A stretch of 64,000 nt of DNA from Nymphaea colorata (taxonomy: Eukaryota; Streptophyta; Magnoliopsida; Nymphaeales; Nymphaeaceae), in contig NC_045148.1 in assembly GCF_008831285.2 (NCBI RefSeq), positions 4,092,001 to 4,156,000 on the forward strand, in the 5' to 3' direction. Numbering within the stretch: the stretch's first letter is position 1; every line of letters starts with the position of its first letter. Positions 13,200 to 25,200 of the stretch are shown one piece after another. A program made the translations under genes and the position numbers. The notes beneath the pieces are model-generated. The model had not been told where the DNA came from and did not search any database. It saw only the letters and a list, made by a program, of their open reading frames with translations.

Positions 13200-13690
13200 G
13201 TTCAATGGTTCAATAACAAATCTTATCTGATTTTGTGTCCAGGTCTAATTCCAATTCATATCCACAGTTATAAAGATCCTTTTGATCTAATTCTGATTTA
13301 AATTGAGATCCAATTTTAAATATCTAATATCATGATCAAGGAGAAGTTCGAAGCTCTATGAGTCACCTAGGTTTTAAACTAAATTAGAGATCCCTTATAG
13401 TTCATTATCCAAACTTGAGATCAAATATCATCGAGATCTAACATTGTTGGCCTCTAGATTTGAGGTATAATTTCAAGAACCAAATTCAAGGTTTCTAATT
13501 AAGGTTTAGGATAATCTCAATTCAAAATCTCAGATCTAAGATCCAATCCATACAATGGCTTATAATGTCTAGATCTGAGATTCCAGGTTATAGATCTGAG
13601 GTCCATTGTTTAGAGTCAAGATCCAATTTTTGAATCTCAGATCCAATATTCATAGCTACAAGTTTCATTATCCAAATCAGACTTAGAATC
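13200..13690. repeat. Degenerate AGATCC/AGATCT-rich tract
   Basis: About twenty irregularly spaced short words of the type AGATCCAAT, AGATCTGAG, GAGATC and CTCAGATC lie in about 490 bp, on both strands. Spacing is not constant, so this is not a simple tandem repeat. It may be a decayed minisatellite or the inside of a repetitive element. Confidence 0.45.
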
Positions 13691-14889
13691 AACTTTTCAA
13701 GGGTTTTTTTTTTTTTTCTGGGTTGACAGGTTCAAGCGTAGCTAGGGTTCTACACCCTGGGTTCACTATAGTGAGTTCAAGGCCTAGTATTAATTAGACA
13801 CTTGAAAGAAGGTTTATCCAGGGCTTAGGGACCGAGTTTAAGGTTCTAAACTCTATCTAAGTGAGGCCCAGAAGACACTTGTAAGTTGAACCTAGGTTTA
13901 GATCCTGTCTTTGTATGAGCATTGAGTATTAGAAAATGAATTTAGAAAGTTTTTATTCTGAATTCATTTATAAAGCTATGAGTCATAAAGTGGGCGAGTG
14001 TAGAGACTGAGCTAGGTTGGACTACCCATTCCAGTTTCTTCTGTACTAGATGTATGACATGTAAAACATAGTGCATATTTAAAATTTGGTGCAATGCATG
14101 CCTACTTCTAAGATGTTATATGGAAAATTAATCTATGTGTTCAATGCAGTATTGAAATTAAAATTGGAAATTGAAACTAAAACTTGCAATGCATCACTAC
14201 ATGGTGTTTGACAACATCTAAATCTTCTAGACTCCAACATATCTGCTCCGAAGGTTTTAAATCTGCAAAGATATCTACTAATTTCATTGGTGGCATCACT
14301 TTTTTCAAAATGCATGATTTACGAAAATGGTATGAAAATTAAGTTACCATTGTTGGTAGAATACCAAGATTCAAGTGTCTTCCGAAGGAAATACTTGAGG
14401 AAGTACAGCTCCCTCTCATACCTTCTTAGAATATTTTTGGTTTATTATTTTATCCTGGGATTCCCCTTTACCAAATGAACATTTTAGTTCCTAGAGTGCA
14501 GAAAATGAAGTGCAATGAAGAGGACTAAGTCAGAGGCAATGTGATTTTTTATTGGAAATTTTTGTGTTTGCTGGTTGTCATCTAGCATTGCCACTTTTGA
14601 GCAACACCGATATCACAAGATGGAGGACCACCTGCGAGACCAATGAGGACAACTTCTTTCCAGTCGTCAGGTCAAACTTCAGCATGTTCGCTACAATAAT
14701 TTCTAGGTGGTAGTTGTCAGCTTGTTACACGGTGCTCTTATTGTTAAACAGATATTTTCAATTGAAGACTATCAATTTCTATACATAGTCCCCATTTTGT
14801 TAAGGAGAATTTCACTTGGCACATTAAGTACTTATGCATGAGAGGGTCATCTCAACTTTCATGTTCTTCCCTTTGTTACGACCATGCAG
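13691..14889. other. Intergenic spacer
   Basis: No gene recognised. Short open frames at 14133-14315 and 14287-14478 lack known motifs. Confidence 0.55.
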
Positions 14890-14943
14890 ACATTGGTGTA
14901 TGAATTCATGCCCAACGGCACACTACACAACCAGTTATCAGGT
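14890..14943 (+). pseudogene. Receptor-like kinase exon fragment
   Basis: Eighteen codons read TLVYEFMPNGTLHNQLSG, the hinge/αD segment of plant receptor-like kinases. An AG acceptor (ATGCAG) precedes it directly. The glycine-rich loop, catalytic HRD and DFG segments are absent nearby, and stops follow within about 10 bases. It is an isolated gene fragment, perhaps captured or left by rearrangement. Confidence 0.6.
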
Positions 14944-15477
14944 GCCGGTTAATTTTACACTATGTGCCTATGCTTCTCCCTTGTTGTTGATGAAACATCT
15001 TTGGATTATCATCATAATTGTGAATGTGATATATGTGTTAAATGTGGTTTTTTTTTTTTTTTGTATTCCTTCATTAGACATCTAGTTATGTACTCATTTC
15101 TTGTTATTTTATATTGCATGGTTTTTATCAAGTGGCCTGTTGTACACTTGTTTTGTCATTTGGAACAAGAGGACCTTGATGGGTGTATTTGTCCTGCATT
15201 TAGTCTTTATGCATGATTATGACTATTTAGGTCTGTTTCTACTCAAGTCATGCATAAAGCTGATGGAGTTGTTTTGTGTACTGGCTTCAAAGGGACTTGA
15301 ATGTACACCTTTGCGATCTGTTTGATACTCAACAAGTTTATAGTCATGAATCATCAGTCTGTCGTCGTATGTTTGCACGTTTGTTTTGATGCTCAAATGT
15401 GGAAATGTTGCTAACGTAGCTGATAGTAAGATAACATAATGGGAACTAAAAAGTGTAATGTATATGATGAAAATTAA

Positions 15478-15660
15478 GGCTGCACAACAAGCCGAGCCAA
15501 CTCGAGCTCCACTCGAACTTGCTCAAAAAAACTCGCTGGTCGTTTATAAACAAGCGGAGTTCGAGTTTACAAAGATACTCAAAATGATGAACTAGTCGAG
15601 TTAGAGTTTGAAGAGGAATTCGACTCGTTTATACACGACTCGACTAGCTGAGTGCCGAAA
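15478..15660. repeat. GAGCTCGA-rich dispersed element, truncated copy
   Basis: Begins GGCTGCACAACAAGCCGAGC and contains repeated ACTCGAGC, TCGAGTT and GACTCG words. The same start (GGGCTGCACACCAGCTC) and word set recur in the longer element at 50622. The right end is not preserved. Confidence 0.5.
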
Positions 15661-15872
15661 TCTTACGGTAAAAATTTGTCCCCTTTCGAAGTGAATCTCA
15701 AATCTCAACTGCTGTCTTTCTCTCTTCCATCATGTGTCGACCAACTTCACCGAATCACCGCCCCGTCGGCCGCCACTGGCCCGCTGACCAGCACAGCTGC
15801 ATATTGATGTTTTTCTGTTCTTGTTTTTCTGTTCTTTTTCTTCTTAATATCCCTGGATGTGTTTTTCCCTAG

Positions 15873-16124
15873 GAAGAAGAAAGCAGTGAGCTCGGAGAAG
15901 AAGGAGAGCAAGCGGAAGAGGTAAAGTAAAGAAAGGGATCCCAACATGCCCAAGCGTCCGCACACAGCATCCTTCGTTTTCATGTAGGATACTTTCTCTC
16001 TTTGTACCCATCTCACGCTCTTTCCCATGGTTCCTTATTGCTCATCTCCCTAGCCGTTTTCAGGGATGAATTTAGAAAGAAATACAAAGAAGAGAAGCCT
16101 GAAGATGCAAAAAGCGTTGCAAAG
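15873..16124 (+). pseudogene. HMG-box (HMGB-like) gene remnant, two exons
   Basis: Exon 15873-15920 (after CCCTAG, before GTAAAG) encodes a lysine-rich basic stretch, KKKAVSSEKKESKRK. Exon 16064-16124 (after TTTCAG, before GTTAGG) encodes DEFRKKYKEEKPEDAKSVAK, matching the helix I/II region of plant HMGB boxes, and starts where plant HMGB genes commonly have an exon border. The two exons join in phase. The KRPPSAFFVF segment before it and the GKWKSLS-like half after it were not found, nor was a start codon. I read it as a partial, non-functional copy; a diverged gene with unrecognised exons remains possible. Confidence 0.45.
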
Positions 16125-17253
16125 GTTAGGCGATTCTTTGTGTTATACCAGTTCGCTAGGCTATGACTGTGGAGGTAACAGTCCTTCCTTTTCTTTCCCA
16201 TTTTCTTTGATTCATATCTAACTTTTTGTTCGTTTCATCTTCCGAACGTTTATCTGCACAAACGCAGCATTGAAAGGTATTTGGGTTCAATGAGAACAGG
16301 TCTTTCTCGTTTCTATAGTTCCCAATGTGCCTATTTAATTAATCACTTTCATTCAGAATTTTCTTTTTCTTTTTCTTTTTTTACTAAGGATGTCTGCTCC
16401 TATATAGGAGGTGGCCATGCGCCGCAGGAAAATCTGAAAGTGCGTTCCTTTAAGATTTTCAAATTTTGAAAGTGAAGTTCTCTAGAAAGATTTCAAGATT
16501 TTGAAAACTCCCACAACTCAGCCCCCACTGCACGGCTCAAAGGGGAATGCAGGGTGGTCCGTAAAAGAGCTCAGCCTGATGTATTTTGGTGCTTTTGATT
16601 AAGCATCCGAAGACACCCTGAAGCAAACCCTCATTCCCTTCCTATTTTCACTTTCAATCTTATTAGTTTTATGTTACTACATGCTTTTTTCTTTTCTTTT
16701 TTTTTTGGTTCTTCTATGTCATCAAATGCAAGATAACTAAATGAAATAGAACTTTTCCATTGAAAATATAGTGCAAAAAAAGTTTCCGTGAAAAAACAGG
16801 TCCTTGCAATCAAATTAAGCGTAAAGTAGAAATTTACCTTCATGAAGCACTATTTAGAATGACCACAAAAGTAAAATGCTAATCGCACTACTTGCATCAG
16901 ATCGCTGGGTTGCATTAGATCTATCATTAAGCTTTATAATTTTATTTGGATTATTGTTTGAATTGTATTTCAAATCACAAAATCTAAATCTGATTGTATT
17001 ATATGCGGTATACATGTTATTTTATTATTTTTGTGAATACTTTATACTTTATTCTTTTATCCAGATACTCATCGTTGCCCTATATGTCGCTTTGTAAACT
17101 TAACACATCGCTTCACATTAACACTTAACAACATTGAAAGTCATCTACTTCTCCCTCCCGTATTTTTCTACCACTCTTGTTCCTGGTGATCTTTTTGCTT
17201 GCTGGTAGAGTGTCCGTTGCCACTGCTTGAAGGAAAGGCACTAACCCCAACAG
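16125..17253. other. Spacer, possible LTR remnant at its right end
   Basis: No gene recognised. The last few hundred bases precede a retroelement primer-binding-like site at 17254 and could be a decayed LTR, but its left end is not definable. Confidence 0.45.
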
Positions 17254-17265
17254 TGGTATCAGAGC
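17254..17265 (+). other. LTR-retrotransposon primer-binding-like site
   Basis: TGGTATCAGAGC is the usual plant retrotransposon primer site complementary to initiator tRNA-Met, here preceded by CCCCAACAG, which resembles an LTR end in CA. No gag frame follows, so only a relic remains. Confidence 0.5.
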
Positions 17266-19032
17266 TCACCTACGACCTTGGTTCCCTGCAAAGCATAACA
17301 AAGCAGTAAGATAAATCCGGCTTCGTCAAGCCTTCCTTTCTGCCGGAGTGCAGGAAGCAGACTCATTGGTTACTCCTTTGGTCATATAAAACTAAAGGTC
17401 TCAACAAAGAGACGCCGGTTCTTCCCATGTTTTAGCAGTTAGAGCTTATAACTTCTCAAATATTAGCATGCAAATTTGATATAGTTTCTAAAGCATGACT
17501 AACAGCCTGCATTAAAACTCAAGGCTTCGGTGAAGTCCTCTTCTTCTGTCGGTGTGCTCACAACCACACTTTGAGAAGTCATTTTCTTCTATGTTGGACT
17601 ATGATAAAGACTGCCTCAACAGAACGAGACTAACGCTTATTGTAAGAAGCAAGTACGTGTGCATGACCTGAACATAAATCATAACACTTAGATGTATGCT
17701 AGCATCATTTTGTTAAATGAATGATTAAGCAGCAAATGTTCATATGCGTTTTTTTATATGCGTGGCATGTACAGTAAAAATATATACAGGTAAACAGAAC
17801 CAGAGAGCCGATTCTATTGTTTGCTTTTAGATAGTCTGTTCACTGTTAAGCAACAAAAGATTTGAAAAAACTTTCTTTTTGGTGCTGTAGTACTGAAACG
17901 CAGAACAAAAGAGGAGAAGCAGGCACAAGGGAACAAACCCGCAGGGATTCTCGGCTTAGAGAGGAATACCCACTGCTCAGCCACAAAAAAGAAAAGGTGA
18001 AAATATATCTGCACTCCAGTCCTTGTGCCTTTGGGAACCGAAGGTCCTTTTTTGGCAGACTCCTTTTCCCGGCATCCCCCGTGCTGCTGACCACTGCGGC
18101 TGCCCCTGCGATTCCCCCGGCGTAATGAAAAAAAAAAAAAAGAAACGAAGTAAAGATAGAAGACAGAAACTTACCTGAACGATCCTTCCTCCCTTGTTTT
18201 TTCAAGGTTTTTTTGCTTTGGGTTCCTGTTACAAAGGTTCTGGTGAGTAGCCGTCCGCGTCTACCGCGTGTCGGCCAGTTGCCAGTGGTCGAAGAGGCCG
18301 GAGTCGGCCTGCGTACGCTGAAAACCCTCGGAGATACAAGAGGGATCGATAGGGGAGAAGGCAGACGCAGGAGAAAATGGAAAAGAAGTTAGCGTCGGAC
18401 TGGGTCTTCACTTCTCATATCCATTTTTGGAATGGTCTTCATATTTTCGGGACTTTATAGATAGCGTGCCATGTTTTTCTCTCTTATGCCACCTGACAGT
18501 GCTTTCTTTCACTGCCTTAACACTTACTTTCTTTCATTTTCAGAATTTTCAACCAATTGAACCTAAGATCATAATTAGGCCATCTTTAGATGACAGAAAT
18601 TAATGTTGCGACAAAATGAGTGAGCCGAACGCATGAGTCCAAAGAACATCAAATAAAGCCACAGAAACGGGAGGTTCCAGCGGCATTGTCAATATTGTAT
18701 CATCATACAAACCGCATTGGGGATACAAAGTGAAATAATGCTGGCTCATACAGGATTTGAAAATCAGCATTGGGAAAACCTGACGAGGGCCAATACAGGC
18801 TAATGCATGTCGACCGAAACGCCATATCAGTTTAACAAAACGAAGACGATGATGCATAGAAACCAATACTCACAAGACTGGGTTGAATGGCAGCCATGTC
18901 AGTTGAGCTGGCTACTGGCTTGGTCCGGGATGAGGCACCAACAAGTTAGTGGAGAAAAGCATATGTTTCAAGATGACAACTAAAGAGATCACAGATAAGA
19001 AAATGGTATGCAACGAAGAGTTATTAATAATA
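17266..19032. other. Intergenic spacer between HMGB relic and cyclin gene
   Basis: GC-richer islands at about 17880-18130 and 18240-18320 contain short open frames on both strands, none with a domain I recognise. The rest is plain spacer and may include the 3' end of the cyclin transcript. Confidence 0.5.
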
Positions 19033-19088
19033 CAACATCTCCGTCATTGACAAAATAAAGCAACATTTCCGTCATTGACAAAATAAAG
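19033..19088. repeat. 28-bp tandem duplication near the 3' end of the cyclin gene
   Basis: CAACATCTCCGTCATTGACA and the following eight bases (19033-19060) are repeated directly at 19061-19088 with one substitution (CAACATTTCCG). It lies about 150 bp past the cyclin stop codon, probably in its 3' UTR or just beyond. Confidence 0.85.
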
Positions 19089-19239
19089 CTTCACCGACTT
19101 TGTATGACGAATCTTCTAATAAGAAAAGAAGCTATTCCATGGCACAACAATTTGTTACAATCTACTGACAACATTTGAAATTGTTTCCATACTTTTGGCA
19201 AACCTGGCATTCAAAAAGAGCCATAAGTCTGCAACCCCT

Positions 19240-22200
19240 TTAAGATAATACAGCAGGAAGCCTATTGATGGGCTTTATGCCTGCCACGCCACTGCATTTT
19301 GAGCTCAAATACTTCTCGTAGCTTACGGTAAGTTCTCCCACACTTGCACATTTTTGGAATCTTAAGATCATTTCTGCACACGGTCTTTAGAGTACATGGA
19401 AAAAAAAAATCACCACATAGGTCAGGAAGCAAATGACTAATATAAAAAGCACTTTTACCTCAGTTCCATTTCTTCATAGTCGGTATGCTTCTGCAACAGT
19501 GTTGTCCAAGCCGGAGATATCCGTAGAGTGCACCTTGCTAGGTAGATTGAAGAAGCACATAGCAATGAAGCTTTAAATTTCAAAGCTTCATAAGCAGTTT
19601 GACATAGCTCAACCAAGTAAAACGATAGGTGTTCAAGCTGGCATAACAAACTTCAGTATAAGCATAATCTATCAAGGGGATGTCACATTTACCATATCTT
19701 AAACAAATGTTTTATACCTTAGCATCGGCTTGAGCAGCTTTAAGAAATCTTCTCATAAAAACATATGGAGTAGGTGCATTTAAACGGAATCTCAATTTGT
19801 TGAGAACAAATCGTTCCTGGAATAAGTCATCATAAAGTTTATCATAATATGAGAAAACAAATTGCACCACCAAAGGGAAATGAAGATGATACCATTGAAA
19901 GCATTTCTTCTCTTGTATAAGAATCTGAAGATATGCTAATCAAGTCATCAACCTATTTCATATTCAACCATAGAAGAAGCATCAGATCCAAGAGGTGGAA
20001 AAAGTTGCAGCCTAGAAGAAGTTAGCTTATACTGTACAACCTTAGGATGCCAAAAGTCTTCATATTTGGAAGCTATCAGTAGTGTGGTTAGCCCAACCAA
20101 CTGCATGTCATTTTTCTTAATCACATTAGCGGATAAAAATCTGTCAAGCAACTCTACCATAAGAAAGAGAGTCTCTGGCATCAACTCAAACTTCATGTGA
20201 ACTTCAATCAACCAATTGATCAGTATTGCTCTCATCCTAGGAGTAATATCTGTTTGAATCACCATGTAGTCTGCAGGCAATGAACTCTGTGCCTGTCATA
20301 TTATTCAGAAGTGAGAGCACTAGAAAACTTAACGAACAAAGCCATGGAAAATATGATAATTGACATTGTCACAAATTTGTTTGCTTGCATTTTTGCATTC
20401 AAGGCAAGTATATGATGTGTGTAGAGAGAGAGAGAGAGAGAGTTCTCAACATGAAATCTACCTAGGCCTGCACATGCTGAGTTAAGGTGGCTTGATACAT
20501 AAAAACTTTTATTTCTCAGCTCAAACTCAATCAAGCTCAAGGTCAGCTCACTGAGCTGCATTAACACTCAGACCTAGACCGAACTAAGTCTGAATTGGAC
20601 TGAACCCAACTGATTCCAAAAAAGGTCATTTTTTTTATTTTGAAGATTGATAAAAGTACAGGGTGACCAAGACCAACAGAGCTTGATCTTGTAGCACCTT
20701 TAATGGAGGCATGTAGTAGCTACCACTGTACCGAACAAAACTTTGTGTAGGACATACAAAAAGTAAAATTGTATGTGTTTTTAAACAAGCCAAACTGATC
20801 TCAAATGGGCGAGCATAAAGCAACTTGAGCTGAAAGGATGAGCTTGACTTTGACCAGATTATCGTATGAGCCAAGCTTCAGACAAGTTGAATGGAATTAA
20901 TTCAAGTTACTCTACTCATTGCCCACTCTAAGAATAACCAATCATCTTAGAAAGGAATGTCATAACGGATAGTCTGTAGTAGAGTTGGATACTACCTCCA
21001 TAGTCCAATAGAACTGATAGATGTCCTCCACATACTCGGCCACTTCAAGTTCGTTATTTTTATCATCAATATTTGGAACCTTGTCCTGCTTGTAACCATA
21101 AGATTGAACTAAATATAACATCCATAAGCACAGTCATTTAAGGATATGTGGACTGAAAAGAAAAAGAAATAAGAGAACACCTCAGATCTAGCCATTAGCA
21201 TAGAAGTGAAAGATCTTCGTTTCTTTTTCCTTGGTCTAGCAATAACTGTTGTAATTGCATTTCCTGAGTTTCTAGTGCCTCCAGGTTGAGATTTATCCAA
21301 GCTACTACTGCACAAACTAGTTGAATCATCCTTCACAATAAGAGGTCTCAGTGTATTTTTGCTCTCCTTGTCCGCTGATGACCTTACAGCAGCAGATGTT
21401 GACAGATTTCTCTGAGTTGGTGGAAGCTTTGATTTGCTCACTGTGGAAGCCTTTAACTTTGTTTGTATTGATGTTCTAACAGTCTGTAAAATTGTTGTCA
21501 TACAGTTTGGTAACCAAGTGTCAAAGAAAAAATAAAACTCTAGCATTGTTACTCACACATGCACCAAAAGATGAAGCATAGTTTCACATCATACAAGATA
21601 AAACAAAATTGAAAATTCACTGGAAATATGATTAATGGATTATCCTCAAATGCCACATGAGATCATAGTTTCACCAGTAAGTCTTCATGGGTGTTTGGAT
21701 GACACCCTCATCTAACCCAGTCGTGTGAAAACTTGGTTATATGAAAACCAATTTTTTTTTAATGAGTTTTAAAACTTGGTTTGTTTGTTTGGGGACACAC
21801 CAAAACCTAGCCTTTTATGAATAACCTAAGTGGGGTCAGGTTTTTTCACTCCATCTTACAAAAACAGGTTTTGTCAAAACTGGGCTTTCTTCAAACTCAG
21901 TTTTGAATGGCACTCAAAACACTCCAAAACCTGGTTTTTTACTATGTCACACAGGTATGGGGTGCGGGTGCTAGTGCTGCTGCTGCAGCATTTTCCAAAA
22001 AATTAAGGAGTGCAGTGCGGCAAGGATATATATAGAAAAACAGGTAGCTAGTAGACCCTCATATGCCAGAATTACGGGAATTGTTTGAGTCATTGATTTT
22101 AAGAAGATCATACGACAAAGATTAATTTGAAAAAAGTGAAAACCCAGTTGTATCTTTAAGAGACTAAATTACTCATCAAATGACTAAACAAATGGCTTTC

Positions 22201-25200
22201 ATTAATCAAGACCCATTGCTTTCTTTCAGGGTATTTTAGTCTCTTGAATATAGCATTAGATTTCCATTCTGTTAAACTTAATCTCCATGGTCTGATATTC
22301 TTAAAACCAACGGTCCAAACAACTCTTATCAAGTGTGGCATATGAAGGTCCAGTAGTTATACATTTTCCTATATATATGTGTGTGCGTGTGTGTGTGTGT
22401 GTTTGTGTTGATATATATATTACCATGAAACAAAAAACAATTTGTTTGTTATTGCACCCGATCTGTACCCAAAGACCACCCAAGCTGCACCTGACATGAC
22501 TTGGGTGCGGCAAACTTTTTGAAGAGTTTGTGTTATTTAGGTTTTGGAGTGTCATCTACATGCCCTAACGACTGCCACAAATTCATTTCTTGTGTTTCTG
22601 TCAATCAGGTTTTCTTGGGTATTAACAGCAAGTTTTTTTAGGAGAATTTTGAAAATTAGAAACTCATAAACACAAAAATTTGAGTTTTCCACTAATTTTC
22701 TTAGCTAAACATTTAGAGAGATTCAAAATATCAAAAAATATGTCAAAAGCTTAAAAGAACCTCAAAAAATCAAAATATATTGAAAACATTCTTTTCCTGA
22801 AAAACACAATAAAAATGTGTTTTTCTTTTTGGTCCTTTTACAAAATACTGTGATCATTTCCCTTATTCTATTTCTCCTCTATTTTCCTGTTTTTTCAAAT
22901 TCTGTGAAGAAAAATGCTGATACTTGTAAAAGTGGTCATAATGTACTGATCCAGGAGTTTACATTAAGCCCTAATGCTTCTTGATTCAGCATACTGCCTT
23001 CATTTATCAGCCAGAGCTAACAGAATCCATTGGCTTTTTATTTTAATGATTCATCAAAAGCTATACAAATTTATTGCCAACTGAATTCGAACCTATAACT
23101 ATCTTTGATATTTTCAAAAATTGTTGTATTATTGCCATTTTGAAGGTACATTCACACAGCATTACCATATCTTTGCCTTTTGAAACAGAATGTGTGTATA
23201 AGAGCCAATTCTTTTATTGAACATTCTAAGCTACCCTATTGGTCAAGGAAGCTTCCCTCGTGGTATGCCTCTAGGAATATCCGGTGGTCATGGAAGGAGA
23301 TTCTAAAACCTCATGAGGCATGCACATCACCACCACAACAAAAATCATATATGGTGCATGAATTTATGCTTCAATTACAGAAATTCATAATAAAAAAATT
23401 TATAATTTCTAGTGTTTCTTCTATCCTCTATATTTTTCTATTTTGTGAATTGTGAATTTCCAAGAATTTCCTGAGAAAAAGATAACTAAATAAAACTTCC
23501 AAGAGAAACATCGTGAATGATACTTGTGAGCATGAGTAACATCAAATACGAGAAAAAAAAAAGAACCTGTAAACTTTTCCCAATGATAATCTTGGTGATC
23601 ATACTTTATCTCAAGACTCAAATAACAATATGAAAGGAAAACAATTTGCTAATATATATATATAATTTTAATATTGTGGCTCCTAATTGTTCAAATAGGC
23701 ATGCAAAAAACTATACAAGCTGAAGAACTGGGAATTGATATCGTTGTTATACAACCAAAAAGTGTTCCACTCATACTTCCATGTTCAGGAACGTTACAAT
23801 GCTTTAAAGGCCCTTGAAAAAGAAAAATATGAAAGCGCAACTTGAATAGTTAAAAGTTAAACTTTATGCACATCATTTATGGTGTTTAATAGCATTAAGA
23901 TTTTCTCCTAAATCAGACAAAAAGAACATCATGTTGAACAAACTTCACCAGAATATAGAGAAAGAGTCAACAGCTAAGAAGCAATAGAATGTACACATCA
24001 AGATATTCTTTCCTTTTAGAGTCTTTCTTTTACTAAAGAAACATTCCTTTTTAAAGTATACTACCTTTAAGTACTGTCATTTCTCACGTTTTCCAATTGG
24101 GAACCCTTTCATAGAATCTATATTCTTGATGTGGAGGCTACGCATGAATAACCATAACAATTGTTATATATAGTGGCCAATCGGTGTTATGTCTAGTGGC
24201 TAATGAGTGAAAACTTATGAAGGATATCCAGACAACATCCATCTGTTGATTCAATTCTGGGCAAGAACTTCTGTGCACACTAAGATATCTTCCCATGGCT
24301 AATTTTGGTTGTTTGAACTTTGAAGGCAACGGCCAATGTTCAGACAATAAGCAAGCTATCTTCTCATTGGTCAACATGACTAGTTTAATAATGCACTTAC
24401 AGTTTTAATGATTTGAAGAAGAAAATGACAAACTGACGTAGATTAATAGTTAACAGCACAATATGAAAGCAGTTTCTCTGTACTCTTTACTCAAGCAGGT
24501 CAATGCACATTATGAATTTCATGCGGTAAGCTGTTCTAGGAAGAAAGAGATTTATGTTTTCATATATAGTGCAGGATACTTTACTAGCACTCCAATGATG
24601 GCTACATTCTCACCAGTTCATGTCAAGAGCAAGTCAAACAGATTACAAACACAATACTTTTCTTGAAACTCCAAGTGCATTACATTTGCAAGAAAACACC
24701 CCTTTAAAGATAAGGAAATTCCCATCATAAAAAAGCCTTTTGGATGATAGAAAATGTGAAATACTCATTCTTGAAAGTAGATCATGCAACTCTAATAAAA
24801 AAACAAGGTCAAAAAGTTTATCAGAAAGCTCAACGATGATCAATCGATTACTGAGACTGCACAAGGCATATCTGAAGCTTTTGTAACCAAACAGTACATA
24901 TTAACACTTCAGCAAACATTAAAGAAGGTTGCACTTGACAGGGAGGATAGCATGAGCTTAGCACTAAAGCAACATGCAGTTATTTTAGCATATATAATAA
25001 AAGAAATCTAATCCCAAACAGCATTGTAACATGAGTCTGGCATTAACTTTGGGATATTCTTGGTCGAAGTCATGGCTTACAGATAGCTATTCCTTCTAAA
25101 AAAAGTAATTCATGTTAACTTAGTTAACTTTTCTTCATTTGAATGGTTAAAGGTTCAACTTCAAGTAAATGTAAGTTGTTTTCAAGCACATTGCAAAAGA

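Noticed and set aside
17846-18205. GC-rich frames near 18 kb as a new gene
   Set aside because: Opposing frames are open equally, with phenylalanine/lysine homopolymer stretches. No conserved motif or matching splice structure could be found.
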